Below, in pieces: positions 41,831 through 51,389 of a DNA stretch of 64,000 nt (positions are counted from its first letter, which is position 1; each line of letters opens with the position of its first letter). A program made the position numbers and the translations under genes. A model generated the notes under the pieces. That model saw only the letters and a program-made list of their open reading frames with translations, searched no databases and had not been told where the DNA came from. This DNA is from an uncultured bacterium (GTDB lineage: Bacteria > Cyanobacteriota > Vampirovibrionia > Gastranaerophilales > Gastranaerophilaceae): positions 62,001 to 126,000 of the forward strand of contig CACWZA010000002.1 of NCBI GenBank assembly GCA_902765215.1, written 5' to 3'.

Positions 41831-43750
41831 TTGAACTCAGTTGATATAATAAGAAAAAGTTTAATAATGCTATGTGCATTTTTCACATTAGCCAATGTCG
41901 CAAACGCCGCTGCTTTATTTAACGGCGAGGAATCGCAGTTTGTGTTTCCTGAGGAAAATCCATCGGCTAATTATTTTGATACTTCCGTTAAAAATGCCCA
42001 AACTATTAAGGATATAGAAATTCTCGGAACAAATGTTATCAAACCTGCCGTTGTTCTGTCTAAAATGAACATGAAAAAAGGCGATCCGTTTGATGCAGAT
42101 ATGGTTCAGAGAGATTTAAAAAACATTTACCAAATGGGTTTCTTTACTGAGAAAATGAGAGCAATCCCCGTAGAAAATGCTGATGGCTCAATTACCCTGA
42201 AGATTTTACTGGAAGAAAATATCCCTGTAAAAGATGTTGTTATCGACGGTAATACCGCGATTGCAACCGAAGAACTTATGCCTTTTGTTGTCGGTTTAAT
42301 CGGCAGACCTCAGAATATTGATGAGGTTAATCAGGCGATTGAAAAAATCAACGAATGTTATGCTCAAAAGGGATATATTCTTGCAAGAGTCGACACTATT
42401 TATGATGACCCTGACGGAACCATTAATATCGGTTTGAAAGAGGGTACAATTAACAAGATTTTAATTACAGGTAACAACAAAACAAAAGAATATGTTATTA
42501 CCCGTAATATTTTGACTGAACCGGGTATGGTTTATAACGAAAACCAAATTAAAGAAGATTTGGTTCGTTTGTATTCTACTCAGGCCTTCAAAGATGTTAA
42601 CAGAAGTATTGATGCGTGCCCTGATGATCCTGACAAATACGATATTACTATCGTAATTACGGAACAAAGAACTGCATCAATATCTCTCGGTGGTGGTCTT
42701 GATTCAAGTACCGGTGTGTTTGGTTCACTCGGTATCAGCGATAACAACTTCAGAGGACTTAACCAGAGAGTATCTCTGAGCGGTTTGGTTGGTACCGGTG
42801 TTATCATGAGTGATACAACCGTTAAAAACCACATGAATTTTCAGGCTGAATTGAGTTTCTTCCAGCCGTACTTCCTCAATGCGGATACATCTCTTATGAG
42901 TAAAATCTTCTTCAGAGATTTTGGTAGTTATAATGTACCGCTCGCAGTTGAAGACAGAATTGGTGTCGAAGCTACAATGACTCATAAGATGAAACACAAC
43001 CCGAACCTTGCTTCAACATTCTCTGTCGGAGTTGAAAATATTCATGTCAGAGAAGGTGACGAAAAAAGAATTAAGAGTATGTACAGAGCGAAAAATGTTC
43101 CTATTTCGGAGCGTGCAAAACAGCTTGAAGGCGGTTTATTCTTAACCTTTAGTCCCGGCCTGAGATACGACACAAGAGATTCTGCTCTTAATCCTAGAAA
43201 CGGTGTATTGGCAACTATCCGTTACGATCAGGCATTCTGTCTTGATGAGTTTAAAAAGACTAACGGTAAGCTCACAGGTATGATTAAGAGATTCTTCCCT
43301 GTTGCGTCTAAGTCTTCATTCTCACTTACTGCTAAGGCAGGCGGAAAAATCTTCGGAGACGATATGCCTGAGGTTATGGCATACAGACTTGGCGGCCCAT
43401 ACACAGTCAGAGGTTACAAAATCAACGGTGTAGGTACGGGTGATGCGTTTGTAATGGGTTCTGCAGAACTCGCTACTCCTGTATTCTTCTTAGACAGACT
43501 GAAAGTTAATTTCTTCCAGAACCTGCGTTTGACATTCTTTGTTGATGCCGGTAAGGTATTTGGCGGTTATCTGTCTGACAAACTTTATGACAGACCAATG
43601 GAAGCAATCTCAGCAGGTATCGGTTTGAAACTCTATATTCCTGGTGTTGGCCCGCTCTCTGTTGACTACGGTATTCCGCTCACACGCAGCGGTGCGTATG
43701 GCAGCAAACACGGTTACTTCACCTTCGGTGTCGGCGACATGATGTACTAG
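41831..43750 (+). CDS. bamA: Outer membrane assembly protein BamA/Omp85
   Basis: The core of the outer-membrane protein insertion machine. The 639-residue protein has a signal peptide (LIMLCAFFTLANVANAA), three POTRA domains (about 52-115, 120-195 and 200-275), and a C-terminal 16-strand barrel (about 285-639). The conserved VRGY-type motif is in GGPYTVRGYKI. Three POTRAs, not five, are the number found in cyanobacteria. Start is TTG with AGAGAG upstream. Skp/OmpH follows 127 bases later. This shows that the organism has an outer membrane. Confidence 0.95.
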   Translation: MNSVDIIRKSLIMLCAFFTLANVANAAALFNGEESQFVFPEENPSANYFDTSVKNAQTIKDIEILGTNVIKPAVVLSKMNMKKGDPFDADMVQRDLKNIYQMGFFTEKMRAIPVENADGSITLKILLEENIPVKDVVIDGNTAIATEELMPFVVGLIGRPQNIDEVNQAIEKINECYAQKGYILARVDTIYDDPDGTINIGLKEGTINKILITGNNKTKEYVITRNILTEPGMVYNENQIKEDLVRLYSTQAFKDVNRSIDACPDDPDKYDITIVITEQRTASISLGGGLDSSTGVFGSLGISDNNFRGLNQRVSLSGLVGTGVIMSDTTVKNHMNFQAELSFFQPYFLNADTSLMSKIFFRDFGSYNVPLAVEDRIGVEATMTHKMKHNPNLASTFSVGVENIHVREGDEKRIKSMYRAKNVPISERAKQLEGGLFLTFSPGLRYDTRDSALNPRNGVLATIRYDQAFCLDEFKKTNGKLTGMIKRFFPVASKSSFSLTAKAGGKIFGDDMPEVMAYRLGGPYTVRGYKINGVGTGDAFVMGSAELATPVFFLDRLKVNFFQNLRLTFFVDAGKVFGGYLSDKLYDRPMEAISAGIGLKLYIPGVGPLSVDYGIPLTRSGAYGSKHGYFTFGVGDMMY

Positions 43751-43877
43751 GGGTAAGTGTTGGATAAATACCGTGCCAATGAGGTGTAAATAAAAGTAAA
43801 TATAAAATTTAAGAATAAATATCTTATTTATTTTTGTGCGAAAATTTATTATATAGAAAATTTTAAGGAGAAAAATA

Positions 43878-44327
43878 ATGAAAAAATCTATTATAGCAGT
43901 TTTGACAGCAGTAGCACTGATGATGCCTTCTACTATGGCTTTTGCAGGCGGACTCGGTTATGTTGATTATGAAGAAGTTATTGAAAATTGTTCTTATGCA
44001 CTTAATGCGAAAAAACAATTAGATTCAAAAGCATTAGCTATTAAACAATATATGTTTGATAAGGAAAAAGAATATGAAGCTATCCAGTCACCTGTTCAGA
44101 AACAAAATTTTCAGGATAAAGTGACTGCCGAATTAAAGCAAAAACAAAACGATTTCTTAAGAGAACAGGCTAAAACCGAACAACAAATCTTTGACAAAAT
44201 CAGAGAAGTTGCAAAAGGAATTATGGTTGAGCAAAAACTTGATGCGATTATCAGCGACAAAGCAGTTTTTTGCGGCGGGGTTGATATCACAAAAGAATTA
44301 ATCCAGAGAATGAAAGGTGTTCAATAG
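43878..44327 (+). CDS. OmpH/Skp-type periplasmic chaperone
   Basis: A 149-residue protein with a Sec signal peptide (KSIIAVLTAVALMMPSTMAFA) and a long helical arm (residues 45-125, rich in Lys, Gln and Glu), the plan of Skp, which carries unfolded outer membrane proteins to BamA. AAGGAG precedes the ATG. Its stop codon is part of a TAGGGGTAAATATA repeat. Position right after bamA supports the assignment. Confidence 0.9.
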   Translation: MKKSIIAVLTAVALMMPSTMAFAGGLGYVDYEEVIENCSYALNAKKQLDSKALAIKQYMFDKEKEYEAIQSPVQKQNFQDKVTAELKQKQNDFLREQAKTEQQIFDKIREVAKGIMVEQKLDAIISDKAVFCGGVDITKELIQRMKGVQ

Positions 44328-44338
44328 GGGTAAATATA
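44325..44338 (+). repeat. TAGGGGTAAATATA motif at stop codon
   Basis: The TAG stop of the OmpH gene is the first part of TAGGGGTAAATATA, the recurrent motif of this window. Confidence 0.6.
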
Positions 44339-44404
44339 TAGGGGAAATTCCTTATATGTATCCAATTTTTTAAAAGTCTTAAGATTAACAAAGTGAGGGA
44401 AAAA

Positions 44405-45865
44405 ATGTTTAGCAGAAATCTAGAGTATGTGATTAAAGAAACTTCAACTGAAGACAGACAGGCCTTACAGGATTTGCTAAACGAAATGTCTCAGGAAGGC
44501 TGGGATTTGTATACCCTTCACGAAGTTGAAACCGAGGACGATATTGTATATAGCTGTATATTTATGCGTGAGCGTCCTGCAACTGACGAGAATGAAGTGT
44601 TTGATAAAGTGGTTAATGTCAAAAACTTTAAAGCTCAGATGGAAAAGATGCTTTCAAACAATATGACACCTTATGAATCTTGCAGGGATATTATAAGCAA
44701 AATAAAAGCCCAAAAAGAAAGAGTGGCAAATGTAAAATCTCAGATAGATAAGGTTGACTGGTCAGAACGCGATACTCTTAACAGACAGATGTCTGACGAA
44801 CTCCAAAGACTGGAAAATCTTAAACAGGATTTGGTGAAAGAGATTTCCCCGGGGGTTATGTATTCCCGCATAGGTGAGGAAAAATTTACGGTTAATCTCA
44901 GCGATGAACTGTTAGAGTTTGTGAACCCTGATAACCAAAATGATTTGTTATCGGAAACGGTTAAATCACGCCAAAAACTGACTGATGAACTTGGTTATGT
45001 TATTCCGCGTATGGTTTTTCAGGATAATGATGAGTTGGCGCCGTATGAGTTCAGCATTAAGGTTCATAACCTTGAAGTGTATAAATCTACTGCGGTACCT
45101 GAACATATCGCATTCTTTAAAGACGATCTTCATCTGACAAGAAAACCTGCCGGAACAATTGTTGTTAAAGACGAAATTACAGGCAAAGATATATGGTGGG
45201 TAGATGTTAAACAGGCTGATGATTTTTGGGCAGAAGGGTGGTCTGCAGTTGAATATATTGCAAGAGCAATCGAGTTTATTTCGGTTAAATATGTTTCTGA
45301 AATACTTGATTATAGCGATATAAACAGATATGTTACTCTTGTTGAAAAGCGAAATCCGTTTGTTATAAATAATATTATTCCTGATTTTATAACAATTGCA
45401 GAGTTAAAATATATTTTAATCAACCTGATAAGAGAACGCATTTCAATTAAGGATATTGATTATATCTTTGAAAAGATTAACGATTTTTCTGACGAAATGT
45501 CAAAAGACGGTTTATTGGACAGAATAAGATTATCACTTGCAAAACATATCTCTCAGAGATTCATAACAAAAGAACCGTCAAAGGTTATGGAATTTTCAGG
45601 CAAAACCTTAGACGATATGTTTTCTTTGTCTGAATCAGAGGATGGTGCGGTCATAAAAGTAGACGGCAAGTTTGCAGAGAAACTCGCTAAAAAAATGAAG
45701 AAAATTGCAGATGCCAACGATTTGAAAGAGATTATTCTCGTTGTTCCTATGGAAATTCGTCATATGACCTTTGCTATTTTCTCTGAATTTATCAATATGC
45801 TCACTGTTGTTGCTCACGAGGAATTGTCTTGTGACACAAATATTGAGGTTATTGAAACGATTTAG
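44405..45865 (+). CDS. Soluble DUF4177-FlhA/LcrD cytosolic domain fusion
   Basis: A 486-residue protein without membrane segments. Residues about 2-55 match DUF4177 (LNEMSQEGWDLYTL). After a helical linker (70-150), residues about 160-486 align with the cytosolic domain of the flagellar/type III export gate FlhA (FHIPEP family): ELGYVIPRMVFQDNDELAPY matches the FlhA DNxxLxP region, IPDFITIAELKYILINLIRE with ISIKDI matches the SD3 helices, and VVPMEIRHMTF matches SD4. The eight N-terminal FlhA membrane helices are missing. No other flagellar gene is in the window. The ATG at 44405 follows GAGGGA; a GTG at 44393 is less likely. Family match by eye; a domain search would settle it. Confidence 0.8.
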   Translation: MFSRNLEYVIKETSTEDRQALQDLLNEMSQEGWDLYTLHEVETEDDIVYSCIFMRERPATDENEVFDKVVNVKNFKAQMEKMLSNNMTPYESCRDIISKIKAQKERVANVKSQIDKVDWSERDTLNRQMSDELQRLENLKQDLVKEISPGVMYSRIGEEKFTVNLSDELLEFVNPDNQNDLLSETVKSRQKLTDELGYVIPRMVFQDNDELAPYEFSIKVHNLEVYKSTAVPEHIAFFKDDLHLTRKPAGTIVVKDEITGKDIWWVDVKQADDFWAEGWSAVEYIARAIEFISVKYVSEILDYSDINRYVTLVEKRNPFVINNIIPDFITIAELKYILINLIRERISIKDIDYIFEKINDFSDEMSKDGLLDRIRLSLAKHISQRFITKEPSKVMEFSGKTLDDMFSLSESEDGAVIKVDGKFAEKLAKKMKKIADANDLKEIILVVPMEIRHMTFAIFSEFINMLTVVAHEELSCDTNIEVIETI

Positions 45866-45896
45866 CAGGGCTTTGGATAATATACCCAAAATAAAA

Positions 45897-45916
45897 AGTC
45901 GGAGATTTCTCCGACT
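45897..45916 (-). terminator. Intrinsic terminator
   Basis: Stem AGTCGGAGA / TCTCCGACT with loop TT; the T-rich tail lies on the minus strand, so it ends the 46040 gene and is in tail-to-tail position to the FlhA-like gene. Confidence 0.8.
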
Positions 45917-46039
45917 GCGTCTGTGTGTGTAATTGATGAATTTTGAAAATATGTGTTCTGTTTTTGATTTATGTCTTTTCTAAATGGTCTTTATCTGTAA
46001 CCATTGTGTGAGGCGGGCATTTTTTATTTACCCTGCCCT

Positions 46040-47935
46040 CTATCCGATTTCCTCCAGCAAGTCGTTAATCTTGTTGATGAGTTCGGCATCTCTGTAAGAA
46101 TCCGTGTGGGATAATGCTTTTTTCAACAGGATCTTTGCTTTTGCAGGGTTCTTAAGGTCGTACATAAGTTCACCTGCTGCAAAGTAGTTTTCCGCAATAG
46201 AGTTTTCCTCTTTTGCTTCCGAATAGTTTTTGACTGCGTTTGCATAACACTTAAGCGCCTTATCAGGTCTGTTGAACTTGTTGTATGCTCCCGCTGTGTT
46301 GCTTGATACATAACCTTTCATTTCTGAGTCGTCTGTCTGTTCAATAAGAACATTTGCTTCATCATAGAAAGTGAAAGCATAATCGTCGTATCTGTCTGTA
46401 TAAATATTAGCAATATTTGTCAAAGATTTTGATTGTGATGACAGGTTATCTTCTTGTCCTGCATACGATACTGATGTCATATAGTGATCTATTGCAGAGT
46501 GTACCTGATTTACATCATCATAAATCTTGGCCATTGAATAATGCGCCTTTGTCTTGATTGATGTATCTGTTGTATCATTCAGAGATTGATTATAACTGCT
46601 CAATGCCTGTACGAGGTAGTTATTATCATCATAAATCTTACCCATTTCAAAGTTAATCTTTGATTGAGCTTCAGAATCGTTAATCGCTTCTGCTCTTAAC
46701 AACGCTTTTTTGAAGATGCTCATTGCTTTTGCAGGGTTGTTAGAGTATGCCTGCTTTTTAGCCTGTACAAACAATGACTTCAATTCGTTATCTTCAGGGA
46801 TAATTGTGATTCTTGGTTTATGTCTTTTTGGCGCAACAGGTCTTGCAACGCGTTGATCTCTCGCAACTCTAGGCGGTTTTTTGACAACCGGTACCTCTGC
46901 GTGGTGCATAGGTTGAGGTGCTTGTGGTCGCTGTGCGTGCTGAATAGGAACAGTTTGGTTTACAGGTTGTTGATATTCAGGTATCGGTTCGTAATCAGGT
47001 ATTTCACCTGTCGATTCTTGTGCCTGTGCTTGTTCCTGTTCCTTTTGTGCGCGTGCAATAGCATTTACATTTGCCCGCTCCTCTACATTATCAGGCTGCT
47101 GCGGTGCATTTCCCCCCTCAGGGAATTTGACTAAAAAGTCTTCGTTGATTTCACCGTCGTTATATTTATAGTTAATTCTTTGTAAAAATAATGCATCTAA
47201 CCAGTTTTGGACTACCTTTGATTCCTTGTCCAAAGTTTCGGAGATGTATTTATCAATTATGACCGCCGCATTTTGCAGATTTGTCTGAACAAAATTGATA
47301 GACGGTGCGTCACCTTTTGTGTGTTCTATAACTTCGTTTAAATAATCTTCAACTTCATCGACTAAACATTGAGGTGTGCCTATTGCTGCATAAGTTCCTC
47401 TGAAATCTTTGATAACCTGCGCAATATTGACACGGTTGTTTTTAGCCATATTGTTGATTTGTTCCTGTACCTGCGGATCAGCTTCTACCGGTTGTTTTGG
47501 TTGATAAGGCTGATATTGTTGGACAGGCTGATAATTTGGCATAGGCTGACGAGGAGCCATAGCCGGTTGTTGTTGAATAGCTTGCGGTTGTTGTGCAGGT
47601 GCCATAGGCATTTGCGGTCTTGCCTGAGGAATTGACTGATTCCCCATTACTCTTGGGGCACTCTGTGCTGCAGGTGCAGGTCTGCCCATAGGAACAGGTC
47701 TTCTTCCGCCGCCTGCCGTCATAGGCTTGGTTGGGAACGGTTTTTTGCCCCCGTGTGCTGTCATTGGAGCTCTGCCTCTTGCTATTGTTCTTGGTCTTCC
47801 TTCTTCCTGCTGTTGCTGTTCGCCCCTGCCTTGTTGTTGACGGTTATTTTGCGACAGCGCATCCTGAGTCTGTTCTTCAGACTCTTGCTCCGTTCTGTAA
47901 CCTTGACTCATATATGGTCTTGGCTGAATATTCAT
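46040..47935 (-). CDS. TPR protein with Gln/Pro-rich N-terminus
   Basis: A 631-residue cytosolic protein. The first 190 residues are low-complexity Gln/Pro/Arg (QQQQEEGRPRTIARGRAP), probably disordered; about 155-265 is a small helical domain; about 400-630 holds six or so TPR units (FKKALLRAEAINDSEAQSKI, ALSSYNQSLNDTTD, AKILLKKALSH). The frame is open back to 47980 (GTG), but the ATG at 47935 is preferred; a TATAAT lies only three bases before it, so the real transcript start and codon are uncertain (next ATG 47911). Confidence 0.8.
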   Translation of the reverse strand: MNIQPRPYMSQGYRTEQESEEQTQDALSQNNRQQQGRGEQQQQEEGRPRTIARGRAPMTAHGGKKPFPTKPMTAGGGRRPVPMGRPAPAAQSAPRVMGNQSIPQARPQMPMAPAQQPQAIQQQPAMAPRQPMPNYQPVQQYQPYQPKQPVEADPQVQEQINNMAKNNRVNIAQVIKDFRGTYAAIGTPQCLVDEVEDYLNEVIEHTKGDAPSINFVQTNLQNAAVIIDKYISETLDKESKVVQNWLDALFLQRINYKYNDGEINEDFLVKFPEGGNAPQQPDNVEERANVNAIARAQKEQEQAQAQESTGEIPDYEPIPEYQQPVNQTVPIQHAQRPQAPQPMHHAEVPVVKKPPRVARDQRVARPVAPKRHKPRITIIPEDNELKSLFVQAKKQAYSNNPAKAMSIFKKALLRAEAINDSEAQSKINFEMGKIYDDNNYLVQALSSYNQSLNDTTDTSIKTKAHYSMAKIYDDVNQVHSAIDHYMTSVSYAGQEDNLSSQSKSLTNIANIYTDRYDDYAFTFYDEANVLIEQTDDSEMKGYVSSNTAGAYNKFNRPDKALKCYANAVKNYSEAKEENSIAENYFAAGELMYDLKNPAKAKILLKKALSHTDSYRDAELINKINDLLEEIG

Positions 47936-48160
47936 CGCATTATACACTACAAACCGTCCTTCCCAAAGAGAATACGACACCTTTTAGAATACCTTTAAAC
48001 AGTCTCTCTTGAAATCGTCTGTTTAAATGACTTCTGTTTCTTATTTAATTATTTTTTTTTATTTGTCAACTTTAAAAAGAATGTTTTTCATGCCTGTATT
48101 GCGTTTTGCTTGTATTTATAAGTGTTTTGAGGTAACATATTTTGAGGGAGAAATATAAAT

Positions 48161-49084
48161 ATGCAAACCATCGGACTTGATAAAGAAGAATTATTAGATT
48201 TATATAATACAGATTTAGATACATTATTAGAGCTTTCAGCTCAGTTTATGAGTAATAATATTGAGTTTTGCTCGCTCGTGAACGCGCGTAACGGTAAGTG
48301 TTCCCAAAACTGCAAATATTGTGCTCAAAGCAGTCACTACAGAACGGATATTGAAACTTATCCTCTGATAGAGCCTGAAAAGGTTGCTAAAGCGGTTGAG
48401 GAAGCAAAAGCACACGGGGTTAACCATTTCGCCGTAGTAACCTCAGGCAAGAATCCGGAAGAAGAAAATTTCGATAAAATAATTGAACTGATTCAAGAAA
48501 TAAATAAGTTTGAAGGAATATCCAGTTGTGCATCTATAGGTATTCTGAATGATGAAGAAGCCAAGAAGCTTAAAGATGCGGGCTTAAAGAGATTTCACCA
48601 TAACATAAATACCTGTGAATCTTATTATCCCGAAGTTTGCACAACACACACTTGGCAAGACAGAGTAGAAACCTGCAAGTTGGTTAAAAAGTACGGTATG
48701 GAATTATGTTGCGGGGTTATACTCGGTATGGGCGAAACTGTCGAACAGCGTGTTGAGATGGCAATGGAACTTGCTGAAATTCAGCCGGATTCTATTCCTA
48801 TCAATATTTTGATGCCTATTCCTGAAACTCCGTTTGAGAATTATTTTGATAAAATCGATGAAGAAAATATTTTAAGAACATTAGCAATTTTTAAGATTGC
48901 AAACCCAAAATCTGTTCTTCGTTTCTGCGGCGGACGGATGAGATTATCGGAAGATGGTCAGGAACGCGCCTTAAAATGTTGTGTTGAGGGTATTCTCACA
49001 GGGAATTACCTCACTACAACAGGCAAAAGCCCTGAGGAAGATTTGAAAACTGTTGAAAAACTGGGTAAAAATTTGTTGAAATAA
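48161..49084 (+). CDS. bioB: Biotin synthase
   Basis: A radical SAM enzyme inserting sulfur into dethiobiotin. The 307-residue protein has the radical SAM Cys motif CSQNCKYCAQS (residues 46-56 region), auxiliary cluster residues in SCASIG, NINTCESYYPEVCTTHTW and CCGVILGMGET, and RFCGGRMRLS. GAGGGAG precedes the ATG. No other biotin gene is nearby, so it may be a salvage arrangement or the other genes are elsewhere. Confidence 0.95.
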   Translation: MQTIGLDKEELLDLYNTDLDTLLELSAQFMSNNIEFCSLVNARNGKCSQNCKYCAQSSHYRTDIETYPLIEPEKVAKAVEEAKAHGVNHFAVVTSGKNPEEENFDKIIELIQEINKFEGISSCASIGILNDEEAKKLKDAGLKRFHHNINTCESYYPEVCTTHTWQDRVETCKLVKKYGMELCCGVILGMGETVEQRVEMAMELAEIQPDSIPINILMPIPETPFENYFDKIDEENILRTLAIFKIANPKSVLRFCGGRMRLSEDGQERALKCCVEGILTGNYLTTTGKSPEEDLKTVEKLGKNLLK

Positions 49085-49149
49085 AAAGGTGAATAGAAAA
49101 TAATTAATTGCCCCTCACCCGCGGAGAGGTTAAAAGTTTCTATAATAAT

Positions 49150-49186
49150 AAGATGCGGTAATCTATGATTACCGCATCTTACTTTT
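49150..49186. terminator. Bidirectional intrinsic terminator
   Basis: Stem AAGATGCGGTAATC / GATTACCGCATCTT, loop TAT, with T-rich sequence after it; between bioB and aspS. It shares the nine-base core GCGGTAATC/GATTACCGC with the terminator at 9651. Confidence 0.92.
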
Positions 49187-49207
49187 TTATTTAATTATAT
49201 TTTAATC

Positions 49208-50983
49208 TTAATGTGGTTTAACCGTAGATTTGAGGTGAAGTTCTCTCATTTGTTGTAATGATGCTTCGCCCGGTGCGTCTGACATCAGACATTTTGCCCC
49301 TGAGTTCTTAGGGAACGCAATAACATCACGGATAGAATCAGTTCTGCAAAGTAATGCAACCAATCTGTCTAACCCGATAGCCAAACCTGCGTGAGGTGGT
49401 GTACCGTATTGTAATGCGTTAACCATGAACCCAAATTTTTCGGTTGCTTCTTCTTCTGTCAATCCTAATGCCTTAAATATTTTCTTTTGTACTTCAGGTG
49501 AGTGGATTCTGACAGAACCACCGCCTAATTCTGTACCGTTATAAACAATATCGTAAGCAATTGACTTAACATTACCCAAATCACCGCTGTCTAATTTGTC
49601 TAAATCTTCCAAATTAGGTGACGTGAATGGGTGGTGCATTGCCATAAATCTGCCTTCTTCGTCTGACCATTCAAACATAGGGAAGTCTACTACCCAAAGA
49701 AGTGCATTATCTGCTTCATTGATAAGGTTAAGTGTCTTACCGAAGTGAAGTCTTAATCTGCCCATAATATCGTAAACGAGTTTCGGTTTATCGGCTACAA
49801 AGAAGATAATGTCGCCTGCTTTAGCGCCTGCTCTTTCCTGAATAGCTTTTGCCTGTTCATCTGTCACAAACTTGAGTACAGGTGATTTTGCAGTTCCGTC
49901 TTCTAAGTAAATAATGTTTGCAAGTGCTTTAGCGCCGAATGATACAGCGAGTTTTGTAATATCGTCTATATCTTTTCTTGAATATTTAGCACCGCCTTCA
50001 ATCTTGATACCACGAACAATACCGCCTGCTTTAAGGGTGTTCTTAACGATATCAAAGTTTGATTCGAGTATAATATCGCCGATATCAAACAGTTCTAAGC
50101 CAAATCTTGTGTCAGGTTTGTCTGAACCGTATTTGTCCATTGCTTCCTGCCAAGTAATTCTCTTGAACGGAGGTTTAACCTCGATACCTGCTTCTTTGAA
50201 TGCTGCAGCAACAACACCTTCTGTTACCTCAATAACATTGTCCTGATCAACAAATGACATTTCCATATCGATTTGGGTAAATTCAGGTTGTCTGTCTGCT
50301 CTCAAATCTTCGTCACGGAAGCATTTTGCAATCTGATAGTATCTTTCAAAACCACCAACCATTAATAACTGTTTGAAGATTTGCGGTGATTGAGGAAGTG
50401 CATAGAATTTACCTTCCTGTACACGAGAAGGAACGAGGTAATCTCTTGCACCTTCCGGTGTTGTTTTGATAAGGATAGGTGTTTCAACTTCAAGGAAGTC
50501 TTCCCCGTTTAAATAGTTTCTTACCGCTGTTACAATCTTGTGACGCAAGGTCATATTGTGAAGCATATTTTCTCTTCTCAGGTCAAGATAACGATATTTC
50601 AAACGAACATCTTCTGATACATTTTCGTCATCAAGTACGAACGGAAGTGTTTTTGCTTCTGATAAAACCTGTGCAAATTCAGGATAAGTTTCAACTTCGC
50701 CTGTCGGAAGTTTGTCGTTATATGTTTCTTCCGGACGCATAGTTACTTTACCCTTGATATTTATAACTGATTCTGTTTTTAATTTTGAGAATATTTCGTG
50801 AATTTGCGGGTTAATCTGAGGGTCTGCAACAAGTTGAAAGAACCCTGTTCTGTCCCTTAATTCAACGAAAATAATTCCGCCTAAATCTCTGACACATGCT
50901 ACCCAGCCTGAAAGTGTAACTTCTTCTCCAATATTTTTTGCGGTAATCTGTCCGCAATTATGTGATTTTAATGCCGTTTTCAC
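49208..50983 (-). CDS. aspS: Aspartate-tRNA ligase
   Basis: A 591-residue class II synthetase of bacterial type with an N-terminal OB anticodon-binding domain (1-105), catalytic core and the GAD insertion (about 290-415). Motif 2 is FRDEDLRADRQPEFTQIDMEMSF and motif 3 is GLAIGLDRLVALL. GatB is encoded elsewhere in the window, so it may be a non-discriminating form that also charges tRNA(Asn). Start is GTG preceded by AAGGGAG. Confidence 0.97.
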   Translation of the reverse strand: MKTALKSHNCGQITAKNIGEEVTLSGWVACVRDLGGIIFVELRDRTGFFQLVADPQINPQIHEIFSKLKTESVINIKGKVTMRPEETYNDKLPTGEVETYPEFAQVLSEAKTLPFVLDDENVSEDVRLKYRYLDLRRENMLHNMTLRHKIVTAVRNYLNGEDFLEVETPILIKTTPEGARDYLVPSRVQEGKFYALPQSPQIFKQLLMVGGFERYYQIAKCFRDEDLRADRQPEFTQIDMEMSFVDQDNVIEVTEGVVAAAFKEAGIEVKPPFKRITWQEAMDKYGSDKPDTRFGLELFDIGDIILESNFDIVKNTLKAGGIVRGIKIEGGAKYSRKDIDDITKLAVSFGAKALANIIYLEDGTAKSPVLKFVTDEQAKAIQERAGAKAGDIIFFVADKPKLVYDIMGRLRLHFGKTLNLINEADNALLWVVDFPMFEWSDEEGRFMAMHHPFTSPNLEDLDKLDSGDLGNVKSIAYDIVYNGTELGGGSVRIHSPEVQKKIFKALGLTEEEATEKFGFMVNALQYGTPPHAGLAIGLDRLVALLCRTDSIRDVIAFPKNSGAKCLMSDAPGEASLQQMRELHLKSTVKPH

Positions 50984-51389
50984 TATTTTTCTCCCTTACT
51001 AAAATTCTATGCGTTTAAATAATATCAAAAACATGCTCAATTGTGAACAAATTACTAAATTTTGTTACTCTGCCCTTTAATCTTTTTATCTTGTCAGGGT
51101 GTCGTTTTTCGATTTTTTTAATTTTCTTTGTCCGGCATGGGGAAATTTTTTATCAAATATTTACTAAAAGTGTTTTATTGTGAAATAAACAAACAAAATA
51201 TGAGAATATGACTGTATTCCAGTAATTTGGTATCATAAGACCATTTTAAGAAATGTAACAAATTTGACTTTTTTTGCCGGTTTTTTTTGACAGTCATGCA
51301 AAAAAAATATATAATGAGTGTTATAAATCTATTGAAGTTTAGTGCGATTAAAATATATAATAGTGTGACTTTTCCGAAAGGAGAAAATT
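50984..51389. other. Intergenic region with perfect sigma-70 promoter
   Basis: About 400 bases of AT-rich sequence between the aspS start and the 49-residue ORF. It holds one perfect promoter and a second weaker one; no recognisable structured RNA. Confidence 0.65.
51287..51315 (+). promoter_or_regulatory. Consensus sigma-70 promoter
   Basis: TTGACA at 51287-51292 and TATAAT at 51310-51315 with a 17-base spacer, a perfect match to the consensus. A second, weaker pair, TTGAAG at 51332 and TATAAT at 51356, lies downstream. Both point at the ORF at 51390. Confidence 0.9.

Noticed and set aside
44405-45865. Complete flagellar or type III secretion locus
   Set aside because: Only the FlhA-like cytosolic domain is present; no FlhB, FliPQR, ATPase or needle/flagellin gene is found in the window.
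47936-47980. Longer start for the 46040 TPR gene
   Set aside because: The extra residues include a -35/-10 promoter-like sequence and no fitting Shine-Dalgarno.
48063-48095. Possible BirA operator upstream of bioB (TTGTCAAC...)
   Set aside because: Only the left half resembles the known site; no matching right half with the right spacing.
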